From Bdellovibrio sp. (GTDB lineage Bacteria > Bdellovibrionota > Bdellovibrionia > Bdellovibrionales > Bdellovibrionaceae), in contig JACMRL010000024.1 of the NCBI GenBank assembly GCA_014376435.1, forward strand, positions 1 to 36,218: DNA of 36,218 bases. Reading direction: 5' to 3'. Numbering within the stretch: the first letter of the stretch is position 1; each line of letters starts with the position of its first letter. Below the pieces are notes generated by a model, which did not search any database, was not told the origin of the DNA, and saw only the letters and a list, made by a program, of their open reading frames with translations. Below, piece by piece: positions 15,981 through 23,942 of this stretch. A program made the translations under genes and the position numbers.

Positions 15981-16699
15981 AATATGAATTTGGTTCGATT
16001 GAAATAACAAGTCCGGTTATGAAAACAATTCTTGATGGAATTCAGCAGCAAACGCCAGAGCAAATTTTTGTAGTGGTAGGCGATGCGGGATCGGGAAAAA
16101 GTTTCATGGCTGAACATATTAAAAAAACGGTTTTTAAATCTAAGGTAGTCGAATTTTTTGATAACGCAGAAGAAGTTAGTAAAATTTGCAAGCCGGCGAT
16201 CTACACGGTGCAAACTCAGAATTGGCTGCAAATTAAAAATCAATTTAACCTAAACAACTGTCACGTGATAGCGATGCCGGCATTGCAAGAACGTAAAGCT
16301 GATCTGCCGCAGCTAGCGCAATTTTTTTTACAGGTTTTAGGTTTAATGAATGACCAACCCGCGTTTAAATTAACCGAAAAAGCTTTAGAAATGATCTGTC
16401 AATATGAGTGGGCAGGAAACTTTCATGAATTTGAATCTGTATTAGAGAATGCTTTAAAGATTGCTATCGAAGACGGCGCTAAGGGTTTAATCGAACCTTC
16501 CCATCTTAATTTAAACTTGAATGTAAAAACTTTGGATTTCTCGGTTGGCATGAAGTTAGACGAAATCGAGCGCAAATATATTTTGCAAACTTTATACTTT
16601 GTTCATCAAAACCGAACGAAGGCCGCCGACATCCTTGGTATTTCTATCAGAACTTTAAGAAATAAAATTAATCAATACCGAGAGGAAGGTTATTTATGA
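15977..16699 (+). CDS. Degenerate sigma-54-activator-like protein with Fis-type HTH
   Basis: This 240-residue protein looks like an NtrC-family AAA+ activator with its middle removed. Walker A is intact (GDAGSGKS, residues 35-42). The sequence then reaches the post-sensor-I landmark PALQERKADLP (101-111) after only about 60 residues. The GAFTGA sigma-54-contact loop, the Walker B DE pair and sensor I are all absent. The sensor-II landmark GNVRELEN appears as GNFHEFES (147-154), with His in place of Arg. The C-terminus is a good Fis-type helix-turn-helix (NRTKAADILGISIRTLRNKI, about 214-233). A strong GGAGGAG lies eight bases before the ATG. ATGA overlaps join it to the TPR gene and to flgB. 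It probably binds DNA but should not remodel sigma-54 holoenzyme itself; an accessory regulator of flagellar promoters is inferred. Confidence 0.8.
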   Translation: MKYEFGSIEITSPVMKTILDGIQQQTPEQIFVVVGDAGSGKSFMAEHIKKTVFKSKVVEFFDNAEEVSKICKPAIYTVQTQNWLQIKNQFNLNNCHVIAMPALQERKADLPQLAQFFLQVLGLMNDQPAFKLTEKALEMICQYEWAGNFHEFESVLENALKIAIEDGAKGLIEPSHLNLNLNVKTLDFSVGMKLDEIERKYILQTLYFVHQNRTKAADILGISIRTLRNKINQYREEGYL

Positions 16700-17100
16700 G
16701 TAATCTGTTCGATAAAACAACGGATGCCCTGGCGACCTCGATTCAATTACGACAAGTTCGCCATAATGTCACATCGGCAAACATTGCGAATGCGGAGACT
16801 CCAGGATACCACGCTAAAAAAGTAGATTTTGAAGATGCTTTGGCTCGCGCTTTAGATCTTGACGGCAAAGGCGCGTTATCAACTTCACATGAAGGTCACT
16901 TTGCGGTCGGCGGAAAACCCTCGGTCGAACCCGGAATTTATGAAAATCCGGATGTAGCGATCAGTAATGATGGAAACACCGTCGATCTAGAAAAAGAAAT
17001 GTCATCGCTCGCCGAAAACTCGATTCTTTATAAAACAGCGCTCCAGTTAATTAATAAAAAAATGGCCGCACTTAAATACGCAATTAGCGAAACGAGATAA
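16696..17100 (+). CDS. flgB: Flagellar proximal rod protein FlgB
   Basis: This 134-residue rod protein has the conserved N-terminal signature of the axial family (RHNVTSANIANAETPGYHAKKVDF, residues about 22-45) and the C-terminal ENSILYKTALQLINKKMAALKYAI, which pairs with the N-terminus in a coiled coil. Length is normal for FlgB. The ATG lies in an ATGA overlap with the activator-like gene, and AGGAAGG lies about eight bases upstream. flgC follows after two bases. It is exported by the flagellar type III system and forms the rod joined to FliE and the MS ring. Confidence 0.96.
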   Translation: MSNLFDKTTDALATSIQLRQVRHNVTSANIANAETPGYHAKKVDFEDALARALDLDGKGALSTSHEGHFAVGGKPSVEPGIYENPDVAISNDGNTVDLEKEMSSLAENSILYKTALQLINKKMAALKYAISETR

Positions 17101-17102
17101 TC

Positions 17103-17546
17103 ATGGCAGATTTTTTATCGGGCTTTAGAATTGGTGGAAGCGGAATGGCGGCGCAGCGCGCGCGCATGAATTCTATTTCTTCGAATATTGCAAATATCAA
17201 CACGACGAAAACCCCTGAAGGCGGCCCCTATCGCCGAAAAGACGTGGTCTTTGAAGCAATTCCCGACGCGCAATCATTTGGAGATATCATTGGGGCTAAT
17301 GATCCGAAGGCAGACTTTAATCGAGTCCAGGTAACGGATGTTGTTTACGATAAAAAAGCTCCACTTTTAAAATATGAGCCTAATCATCCGGATGCGAATG
17401 AAGAAGGTTATGTTGCGTACCCAAACGTAAATTTGATGGAAGAGATGACCAACATGATACAGGCATCTCGTTCTTACGAGGCTAACGTACAGGCTATTCA
17501 AGCAACTAAAGATATGGCTTTAAGTGCACTAGAAATTGGTAGATAA
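17103..17546 (+). CDS. flgC: Flagellar proximal rod protein FlgC
   Basis: This 147-residue rod protein begins with the axial motif GFRIGGSGMAAQRARMNSIS and SNIANINTTKTPEGGPYRRK, which is characteristic of FlgC. It ends with VNLMEEMTNMIQASRSYEANVQAIQATKDM, the standard C-terminal rod helix. It starts two bases behind flgB with little ribosome binding site, so coupling is likely. A 47-base gap without recognisable signals separates it from fliE. Confidence 0.96.
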   Translation: MADFLSGFRIGGSGMAAQRARMNSISSNIANINTTKTPEGGPYRRKDVVFEAIPDAQSFGDIIGANDPKADFNRVQVTDVVYDKKAPLLKYEPNHPDANEEGYVAYPNVNLMEEMTNMIQASRSYEANVQAIQATKDMALSALEIGR

Positions 17547-17593
17547 TTTAGGTAGTTAACGCAGCTAATGCAGAAAAATAGGGAGTATAGACC

Positions 17594-17917
17594 ATGGATG
17601 GTTTTACAATCTCAAATGCGAACAAGTTTTTAGAAACGGGTAGTCTTGATAATAAAATTATCAAAGCAGATCCAAGTTTATCGTCTAAAGACGCAGGACC
17701 TTCATTTGCTGACACGCTCAAAGAAGCGGTTGGAAATGTAAATCAATTACACTTAGATTCAGATAAAAAAATGCAAGAACTATCGACTGGTAGAACAGAC
17801 GATATCGCGGGCGTTATGTTAGCCGCAGAAAAAGCAGACATCGCATTACGCGCGATGGTTCAAGTTCGTAATAAAATCATCGACGCGTACCAAGAAATCA
17901 TGAAGATGCAGGTGTAA
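17594..17917 (+). CDS. fliE: Flagellar hook-basal body protein FliE
   Basis: This 107-residue protein matches the FliE pattern: FADTLKEAVGNVNQLHLDSDKKM in the middle, then GRTDDIAGVMLAAEKADIALRAMVQVRNKIIDAYQEIMKMQV at the end. FliE joins the MS ring to the rod and is the first export substrate. The ATG at 17594 has GGGAG about nine bases ahead. Its last codons contain the ribosome binding site of fliF. Confidence 0.95.
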   Translation: MDGFTISNANKFLETGSLDNKIIKADPSLSSKDAGPSFADTLKEAVGNVNQLHLDSDKKMQELSTGRTDDIAGVMLAAEKADIALRAMVQVRNKIIDAYQEIMKMQV

Positions 17918-17918
17918 T

Positions 17919-19571
17919 TTGGAAAAGATATTCGGCGGATTACTTAGTCAATTCCAAGAATTTTATAAGTCCTTAGGACCCACTAAACGATTAGCTTTAC
18001 TAGCTTCTTTTTTAATTGGTCTTTTAGCAGTGGGCTCGGTTGTTTTTATGACTTCAGGTAAAGACTACGCGGTTTTATTGACTAATATTCCGCCCGATCA
18101 AATGCCAACGATTATCGAAAAATTAAATGCGAAAAATGTTCCATACCAACTTAAAGAAGATGGTAAAACGGTTACAGTTCCAAAAGAATTTTTACACGCC
18201 ACACAAATGCAGTTAATGGCCGAAGTAGGCTCTGCAAAAATGGGTAATATCGGTTTAGAGATTTTTGACAAACAAGAATTTGGCATTAATTCATACGCGC
18301 AAAAAATTAATTATCAACGTGCCTTACAGGGCGAGTTAATGCGAGCCATTAATACTTTATCAGCGGTTCGCCAATCAAAAGTAATCTTAGCTTTACCAGC
18401 GAAGAAAACAATTATGGAAGAATCTTCACCGCCATCGGCATCGATCGTAGTTGAATTACATCCGGGTAAGGAGTTATCCGCGGAGCAAGTTCGCGGTATT
18501 CGCTTTTTAGTCGCAAATGCGGTTGAAGGCATGGATGCAGAGCGCGTAACCGTATTGGACGAGCGTGGAAAAATGATTTCCCGCCAATCAGACGGTGCGA
18601 CCGGCGCAACAAATGATATCATGGAATTAAAACAAAAAGTTGAACGCGATTTAGAAGGAAGAATTGAATCAATTCTTTCTAAAGTAGTGGGGCACGGTAA
18701 AATTGTTGCTAAAGTTGATGCAACAATTAATCATAAAGTTGTTACGGCCGTAGAAGAATCAGTCGACGCAGATAAAACGGCAATTCGTTCGCAAACCACT
18801 CAAGAAGAATCTTTAGATGGTGCCCGCACTAATCCAACCGGCATTCCGGGTTCGCGTTCAAATATTCCGGGTGCAGAAGATAATAATGGCCAGGTAGGTT
18901 TCAAACAAGACGTTAAAAAAGAACTTAAAACGGTTAACTATGAGGTTCCTAAAACGGTTAAAAATATCAAAGAAGCCGCTGGTGGCGTTGAAAAAATTAG
19001 CGTAGCGGTTTTAATCGACGGCGTTAGTACGACAACAAATAAAGCAGATGGAACGACGGAAACAAAGTGGGCTCCTAGATCACTAGAAGAAATCGCTAAG
19101 TATGAATCTTTAGTTAAAAATGCAATCGGTTTTACTTCAGCCCGCGGTGACAATGTTAAAATTGAATCGATTCAGTTTCAGCCAGAAGATTTTACCGAGA
19201 GCGAAAAAATCTTAACTACTTTGGAAAAGAAAAAGTTAGTTCAGTCTTTATTTAAATGGGGGCTATTAGGTTTTGCGCTTTTATTATTCTTCTTCATGGT
19301 GATCCGTCCTTTTATGCAATGGATTACAGATTCATTCACAGATTCCGTGGAGGAAATGTTGCCACGTACAATCGAAGAGTTAGAAGAGTTACATTCGGTT
19401 GATAATTCATTACCAGGTTTAGCGGGTATATTACCAATCTTACAGGAGTCGGTGGATCCAGAAAAAGCCGAAAGTGAATTACTTAAAGATCGTATTATGA
19501 GCTTGATGCAAAAAGATGAAGAAAAAGCGTCCAGCGCACTTAATATGTGGGTTTCTAGGAAGGAAAGCTAA
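17919..19571 (+). CDS. fliF: Flagellar MS-ring protein FliF (TTG start)
   Basis: This 550-residue MS-ring subunit has membrane segments at about residues 24-45 (LALLASFLIGLLAVGSVVFM) and 445-466 (GLLGFALLLFFFMVIRPFM). They flank the periplasmic ring-building domains, which include YAVLLTNIPPDQMPTIIEKL and INYQRALQGELMRAINTL. The C-terminal cytoplasmic tail ends in ALNMWVSRKES, the FliG-binding part. The start codon is TTG at 17919, supported by AGGTG about five bases upstream at the end of fliE; the nearby ATGs are out of frame. The stop and the fliG start share one base (TAATG). Confidence 0.96.
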   Translation: MEKIFGGLLSQFQEFYKSLGPTKRLALLASFLIGLLAVGSVVFMTSGKDYAVLLTNIPPDQMPTIIEKLNAKNVPYQLKEDGKTVTVPKEFLHATQMQLMAEVGSAKMGNIGLEIFDKQEFGINSYAQKINYQRALQGELMRAINTLSAVRQSKVILALPAKKTIMEESSPPSASIVVELHPGKELSAEQVRGIRFLVANAVEGMDAERVTVLDERGKMISRQSDGATGATNDIMELKQKVERDLEGRIESILSKVVGHGKIVAKVDATINHKVVTAVEESVDADKTAIRSQTTQEESLDGARTNPTGIPGSRSNIPGAEDNNGQVGFKQDVKKELKTVNYEVPKTVKNIKEAAGGVEKISVAVLIDGVSTTTNKADGTTETKWAPRSLEEIAKYESLVKNAIGFTSARGDNVKIESIQFQPEDFTESEKILTTLEKKKLVQSLFKWGLLGFALLLFFFMVIRPFMQWITDSFTDSVEEMLPRTIEELEELHSVDNSLPGLAGILPILQESVDPEKAESELLKDRIMSLMQKDEEKASSALNMWVSRKES

Positions 19572-20608
19572 TGCGCGGCAATGGTAAGTTTGAAAATCTA
19601 GATTACGATGCTTTACGTGGAATCGATAAAGCCGCGATCTTAGTAAATTATCTTGGGCGCGAAGCGATTAAAGTGCTATTCAAAAAAATGGATGATGGTG
19701 ATATTCGTAAATTAATCCACTTAATGTCTAAATTTAAAGTTGTTCCAGTTCATATTACGAAACGCGTTCTCGAAGAATATTACGAAATGGTCAGCGAGTC
19801 TGAAGATTTCATTTTCTCTGAACAGATGGCAAGTAAAGAAACAATTATAGATGCCTTGGGTGAAGAGCGTGCCCGCGGAATTTTAGGTGGCTTAAATATC
19901 AGTTCTGGTTCAGGTCGTACTTTAGAATCATTAGAAATGGTTGATGCGAAATCTTTATCAACATTTTTAGTCAACGAGCATCCTCAAACGGTTGCGGTTA
20001 TTTTGGCCCACTTAGAGCCAGAGAAAAAAGGTGAGGTTTTACGTCGTTTACCAGAGTCTTTACAAGCTGAAGTGGTATTACGGATGGCCAACTTAGATAA
20101 CGTTGATCCAGAGTTAATCGCTGAAATTGATAAAGTGCTAAAAAATCAGTTATCAAATTCTCATACGGTTGAACAAGCTTCATTAGGTGGCGTACAACCA
20201 GTGGCGGAAATGCTAAACGTGATGGATAAAAACACGGAGCAATCCATCATGTCTCGTCTGGAAGAAAAAGATCCGCTATTGGCGGAAGAAATTCGTAAAT
20301 TGATGTTCGTATTTGAAGATATCGCGAAAATTGATGATCGCGGGATTCAAATTCTTCTTAAAGAAGTTCCGAATGACCGTCTATTACTTGCACTTAAAAC
20401 GGCCAATGAAGATATTCGTAACAAAATTTTCAAAAATATTTCAGCTCGTGCGGCCGAAATGCTACGCGAAGATCTTTCGAATATGGGACCCGCGCGCTTA
20501 TCGGATGTTGAGGGCGCCCAGCAAGAGATCGTCAACGTGGCTCGCAGACTAGAAATTGAAGGAAAAATTATCATAGCTCGTGGCGGTAATGAAGATGCGA
20601 TGGTCTAA
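19571..20608 (+). CDS. fliG: Flagellar motor switch protein FliG
   Basis: This 345-residue switch protein shows the expected layout. The N-terminal FliF-binding part contains GIDKAAILVNYLG. The middle part contains EHPQTVAVILAHLEPEKKGEVLRRLP. The C-terminal torque helix contains FEDIAKIDDRGIQILLKEV with charged residues that face the stator. Length is normal. AGGAAGG lies ahead of the ATG, which overlaps the fliF stop by one base. FliM and FliN, its C-ring partners, are not encoded in the window. Confidence 0.97.
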   Translation: MRGNGKFENLDYDALRGIDKAAILVNYLGREAIKVLFKKMDDGDIRKLIHLMSKFKVVPVHITKRVLEEYYEMVSESEDFIFSEQMASKETIIDALGEERARGILGGLNISSGSGRTLESLEMVDAKSLSTFLVNEHPQTVAVILAHLEPEKKGEVLRRLPESLQAEVVLRMANLDNVDPELIAEIDKVLKNQLSNSHTVEQASLGGVQPVAEMLNVMDKNTEQSIMSRLEEKDPLLAEEIRKLMFVFEDIAKIDDRGIQILLKEVPNDRLLLALKTANEDIRNKIFKNISARAAEMLREDLSNMGPARLSDVEGAQQEIVNVARRLEIEGKIIIARGGNEDAMV

Positions 20609-21383
20609 TATTCTAAAAAAAGACCAAACCAATCAGGCAACTGAAGACGTTTCGGTCTTAGATTATACTCCTAAAGAATTTAACTTCGGCACACCCGAAG
20701 CGGCTATCGGTTATTTAAAACAAAAAGAAAAAGGTTCGGACTTCTTACTTAGTGAAGTTTTACGTACCACCACAGGCGTGGAAGAAATCGAAAGACTTTC
20801 TGAAGAACAAAAAATTGAACACAAAGTTTTAGAAAAATTAGCTCTTTTACAAGAAGATGCTTACAAAAAAGCTTACGATTTAGGTTTTGATGAAGGTTTA
20901 GTTAAGGCGATCACCGATAAAACAGCAGAACTTGACCAGCAGTCGGCTAATACCGCGAAACTAATTGAAAGTTTTAATCATATTAAAGAAGAACTAGTTC
21001 ACCAAAACGAAGCGCATATCATTCGTTTAGTCTACGAGATTGCCTGCAAGATTGCCTTTGATCACATTGAAGAAAACGAAGAATCAGTTTTGAAGGTGAT
21101 TAAAATGGCTATCGATACAGCGCAAGTCGAAGAAAATATAAATGTTTTAATTGCCCCACAGCAGCTCGAGTTTCTAGAAAAAATGAAAGCCCAGGGCGGT
21201 CGTGAAAACGAATTCTTGAAAAAAATTAAATTCGTCGATTCGGATCAAGTAACTCCGGGAAGTTGTATTGTTGAAACTAATTTTGGAATTATCGATGCGC
21301 GTATTGAAGAGAGGGTTCAAAAACTTTGGACAGATCTTAAACAAGCTTTGCCAAAAGTTAAATCGCCGATCGGATCACCGTGA
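20595..21383 (+). CDS. fliH: Flagellar export apparatus protein FliH
   Basis: The protein has 262 residues from the preferred ATG at 20595 (MRWSNILKKD). A GTG at 20580 and an ATG at 20589 are also in frame; 20595 was chosen because GGCGG lies eight to nine bases upstream and the protein then starts in the usual short FliH style. It overlaps the 3' end of fliG by 14 bases. The sequence is Glu/Lys-rich and helical, with AYDLGFDEGLVKAI and the conserved C-terminal region (IIRLVYEIACKIA, GSCIVETNFGIIDARIEERVQKL). FliH holds and regulates the FliI ATPase at the export gate. Confidence 0.92.
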   Translation: MRWSNILKKDQTNQATEDVSVLDYTPKEFNFGTPEAAIGYLKQKEKGSDFLLSEVLRTTTGVEEIERLSEEQKIEHKVLEKLALLQEDAYKKAYDLGFDEGLVKAITDKTAELDQQSANTAKLIESFNHIKEELVHQNEAHIIRLVYEIACKIAFDHIEENEESVLKVIKMAIDTAQVEENINVLIAPQQLEFLEKMKAQGGRENEFLKKIKFVDSDQVTPGSCIVETNFGIIDARIEERVQKLWTDLKQALPKVKSPIGSP

Positions 21384-22699
21384 GTATTCATTTCGAAAAA
21401 TATTCCAACATCTTAAACTCCGCTCGTTTAACTAGAGATAGTGGAAAAGTAACTGAAGTGACGGGCTTATTGATTAAAGGATTTATCCCGGGCGTAAGCA
21501 TTGGCAGCATTTGCGAAATTCAAACGGCGGTTTCAGAGAAACCAATTTTAGCCGAAGTTGTGGGATTTAAAGATCGCCACGTTTTAATGATGAGCTTGGG
21601 GGGAATGCGCGGCATTTCGATGGGCTCGAAAATTACTTTGTCAAAATCAATCGCCACCGTAAAAGTGAGCGACGACTTATTAGGTCGTGTCGTTGATGGC
21701 TTAGGTCAACCGCTGGATGACGGCCCACCGATGGAAGAAACTCAAGAGATTTCACTTTATGGTGAAGTCGTGAACCCACTTAGTCGTAAACCAATTCGTG
21801 AATTTTTAGATGTGGGTGTGCGCGCAATCAACGCCACTTTAACGGCAGGTCGCGGGCAACGTGTGGCGATCATGGCTGGTTCGGGTGTGGGAAAATCTGT
21901 TTTGATGGGAATGATGGCGCAGCAAACTGACGCCGATATTAACGTTATCGCGCTCGTCGGCGAGCGTGGCCGTGAGGTTCGGGAATTTATTGAAAATGAA
22001 CTTGGGCCCGAGGGTATGAAAAAAACGGTTGTGGTCTGTGTGACCAGTGATCAAAGCCCGTTACTTCGTATGCGCGGCGCTTTCGTAGCAACTGCGATTG
22101 CTGAACATTTTGCGCATCAAGGAAAAAATGTTTTATTAGTAATGGATTCGGTTACACGTTTTGCGATGGCGATGCGGGAAATCGGATTAAGTATCGGCGA
22201 GCCGCCGACCACGAAAGGTTATACTCCCTCCGTGTTTTCAACTTTGCCTAAACTATTAGAGCGCGCCGGAAATTTTGAAAATGGCGGATCAATCACCGGA
22301 TTTTATACTACATTAGTAGATGGCGATGATATGAATGACCCAATCGGGGATGCCGTTCGTTCGATCGTGGATGGGCATATCGTTTTAACGCGTGCGTTGG
22401 CGCAAAAAGGTCACTTCCCGGCGATTGATATTTTACAAAGTTCAAGTCGCGTGATGAAAGCAGTGAGCTCTCCAGAGCACGTGCGCATGGCGCAAAAACT
22501 TCGTGAAACAATCGCGATTTATCGTGATGCGGAAGATTTAATTAACGTCGGTGCTTACAAGGCCGGAGCAAATCCAAAAATTGACCGCGCCATTAAAATG
22601 ATTGATCAAATTAATGATTTTTTAAAACAAAAAACAGAAGATCATTCAAACATGAATCAGTGTCTGCGCGGTCTCCAGCAAATTACTGTAGGCGCATAG
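21380..22699 (+). CDS. fliI: Flagellum-specific ATP synthase FliI (GTG start)
   Basis: This 439-residue export ATPase is related to F1-beta. Walker A is GSGVGKS near residue 167, preceded by GQRVAIMA. Walker B is VLLVMDSVTRFAMA, and family motifs GERGREVREF and PPTTKGYTPSVFSTLPKLLERAG are present. It powers or primes secretion of rod, hook and filament proteins with FliH and FliJ. The GTG start lies in a GTGA overlap with the fliH stop, indicating coupling. Length and motifs are all normal. Confidence 0.97.
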   Translation: MSIHFEKYSNILNSARLTRDSGKVTEVTGLLIKGFIPGVSIGSICEIQTAVSEKPILAEVVGFKDRHVLMMSLGGMRGISMGSKITLSKSIATVKVSDDLLGRVVDGLGQPLDDGPPMEETQEISLYGEVVNPLSRKPIREFLDVGVRAINATLTAGRGQRVAIMAGSGVGKSVLMGMMAQQTDADINVIALVGERGREVREFIENELGPEGMKKTVVVCVTSDQSPLLRMRGAFVATAIAEHFAHQGKNVLLVMDSVTRFAMAMREIGLSIGEPPTTKGYTPSVFSTLPKLLERAGNFENGGSITGFYTTLVDGDDMNDPIGDAVRSIVDGHIVLTRALAQKGHFPAIDILQSSSRVMKAVSSPEHVRMAQKLRETIAIYRDAEDLINVGAYKAGANPKIDRAIKMIDQINDFLKQKTEDHSNMNQCLRGLQQITVGA

Positions 22700-22700
22700 T

Positions 22701-23177
22701 ATGAAGTTCAAATTTTCCCTCGAGAAAGTTTTAAGACATCGTATCATCTTGATGGATTTAGCAAAAAAATCTTTTCTAGAAGCGCAAGCCGTTCAAGTTG
22801 CCGAAGAAAAAAAATTAGTAGAAATGCTCGAGCTAAAAAATTCCACTTTAGAAAACCGTACTCAGCAAATTCAAAGCAGTCAGTCCTGGACCAATTCGGT
22901 CGAGCAGATCAATACTTTTCTGCATGGGCACGACTTACGGATTAAACAACAAAACTTACGTCTATTAGATTTTGAAAAAGTGGTCGAGGCCAGACGCGAA
23001 ATTTTGCGGCTAGCGTTAATAGAGGTTAAGATAATGGAGAAGCTGAAAGAAAAGAAGAAAACCGAATTCTTAACTGAAGCGATGAAAAAAGAGCAAGCCG
23101 AGTTAGATGAGTTGTCGGTTTTAAGATTTTCAAGGATTGAAAATCCACTTAAAGGAAGTCATGAAGACGGGATATGA
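22701..23177 (+). CDS. fliJ: Flagellar export chaperone/stalk protein FliJ
   Basis: This 158-residue, strongly helical protein opens with the typical FliJ motif FKFSLEKVLRHR. It continues as a long antiparallel coiled coil rich in Glu, Lys and Leu (residues about 15-140). Identity is supported mainly by this opening motif and by its place one base after fliI. FliJ acts as the central stalk of the FliI hexamer. Its last 17 bases overlap the MotE-like gene. Confidence 0.9.
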   Translation: MKFKFSLEKVLRHRIILMDLAKKSFLEAQAVQVAEEKKLVEMLELKNSTLENRTQQIQSSQSWTNSVEQINTFLHGHDLRIKQQNLRLLDFEKVVEARREILRLALIEVKIMEKLKEKKKTEFLTEAMKKEQAELDELSVLRFSRIENPLKGSHEDGI

Positions 23178-23907
23178 TCAGTTTTTCAAAAAAGCTAAGC
23201 AGACTTCAAAGGCCAATAAAAATGCGCCTAATAATAATAAATCTTCTTTCGTGAAAGCTTATAAAAAAGATAAAAAATCTTCATTTCCAACGGGCGCACT
23301 TTTTATTTTTGTATTTATGGCGGCAGCGGGTTTACTAGCAATCGATAATTTAGATCAAATTGAAGCGCAATTTAAAAAAATTGAAATTGAAATTGGTATG
23401 AGCACGGCAACGGCAGAAGAGAAAGCTCCGGCTAAACCAGCGGAAGCCGCGGCGGCTCCAGTGGCGTCGATCGATAACAAATCTATCGCGGTTGAAAAAC
23501 CCGCAGACGATTCAGATTATTTATTTAAATTAGCGGACCGCAAAAAACAGTTAGACCAAAAAGAAGAAGACCTTAATAAGCTATCAGCGGAAATCGCAAA
23601 GCAAAAAGAAGAGATTGAAGAAAAACTCAAAAAGTTAGAAGACACACGACAAAAAATTTCGGCGGCGTTAGAAGAAAAAATTAAAGCCGATGACGGCAAA
23701 GTAGAAACATTAGTTCAAATGTACTCGAATATGAAGCCTCAGCAAGCGGCTAAAGTATTTGAAACTCTAGATGAAGATTTAGTGATCGATATTTTAGGAC
23801 GCATGAAAAAGAAGAGTGCGGCAGATATTTTAAATTTAATTAAGCCTGAAAAGGCACAAGTTTTTGCTGAACGCTTTGCCGGATACAGAGTCCCAGCTAG
23901 TAAGTAG
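23161..23907 (+). CDS. MotE-like protein with MgtE-N-type domain
   Basis: The protein has 248 residues from the ATG at 23161. This start is preferred over the upstream in-frame TTG at 23137 because AAGGAAG lies just ahead of it. A basic cytoplasmic N-terminus is followed by one membrane segment (about residues 43-62, GALFIFVFMAAAGLLAI), an Ala/Pro-rich linker, a coiled coil (about 120-178) and a C-terminal MgtE_N-type domain (MYSNMKPQQAAKVFETLDED, then VIDILGRMKKKSAADIL). This is the architecture of the MotE / COG3334 family, whose members sit in flagellar operons and in alphaproteobacteria act as a periplasmic helper for a motility protein. The position between fliJ and fliK matches that of ylxF in Firmicutes. 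The exact role here is inferred. Confidence 0.85.
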   Translation: MKTGYDQFFKKAKQTSKANKNAPNNNKSSFVKAYKKDKKSSFPTGALFIFVFMAAAGLLAIDNLDQIEAQFKKIEIEIGMSTATAEEKAPAKPAEAAAAPVASIDNKSIAVEKPADDSDYLFKLADRKKQLDQKEEDLNKLSAEIAKQKEEIEEKLKKLEDTRQKISAALEEKIKADDGKVETLVQMYSNMKPQQAAKVFETLDEDLVIDILGRMKKKSAADILNLIKPEKAQVFAERFAGYRVPASK

Positions 23908-23942
23908 TTTTAAAGTTAGTAAACAACGCACCAAGGAGGAAA

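Noticed and set aside
17547..17593. Gap between flgC and fliE examined for a promoter or small gene
   Set aside because: Only 47 bases, with no clear promoter, hairpin or reading frame.
20347..20574. Antisense and shifted reading frames inside fliG, e.g. 20347-20574 minus and 20313-20552 plus
   Set aside because: They are fully inside a well-supported flagellar gene and show no family resemblance or initiation signals.
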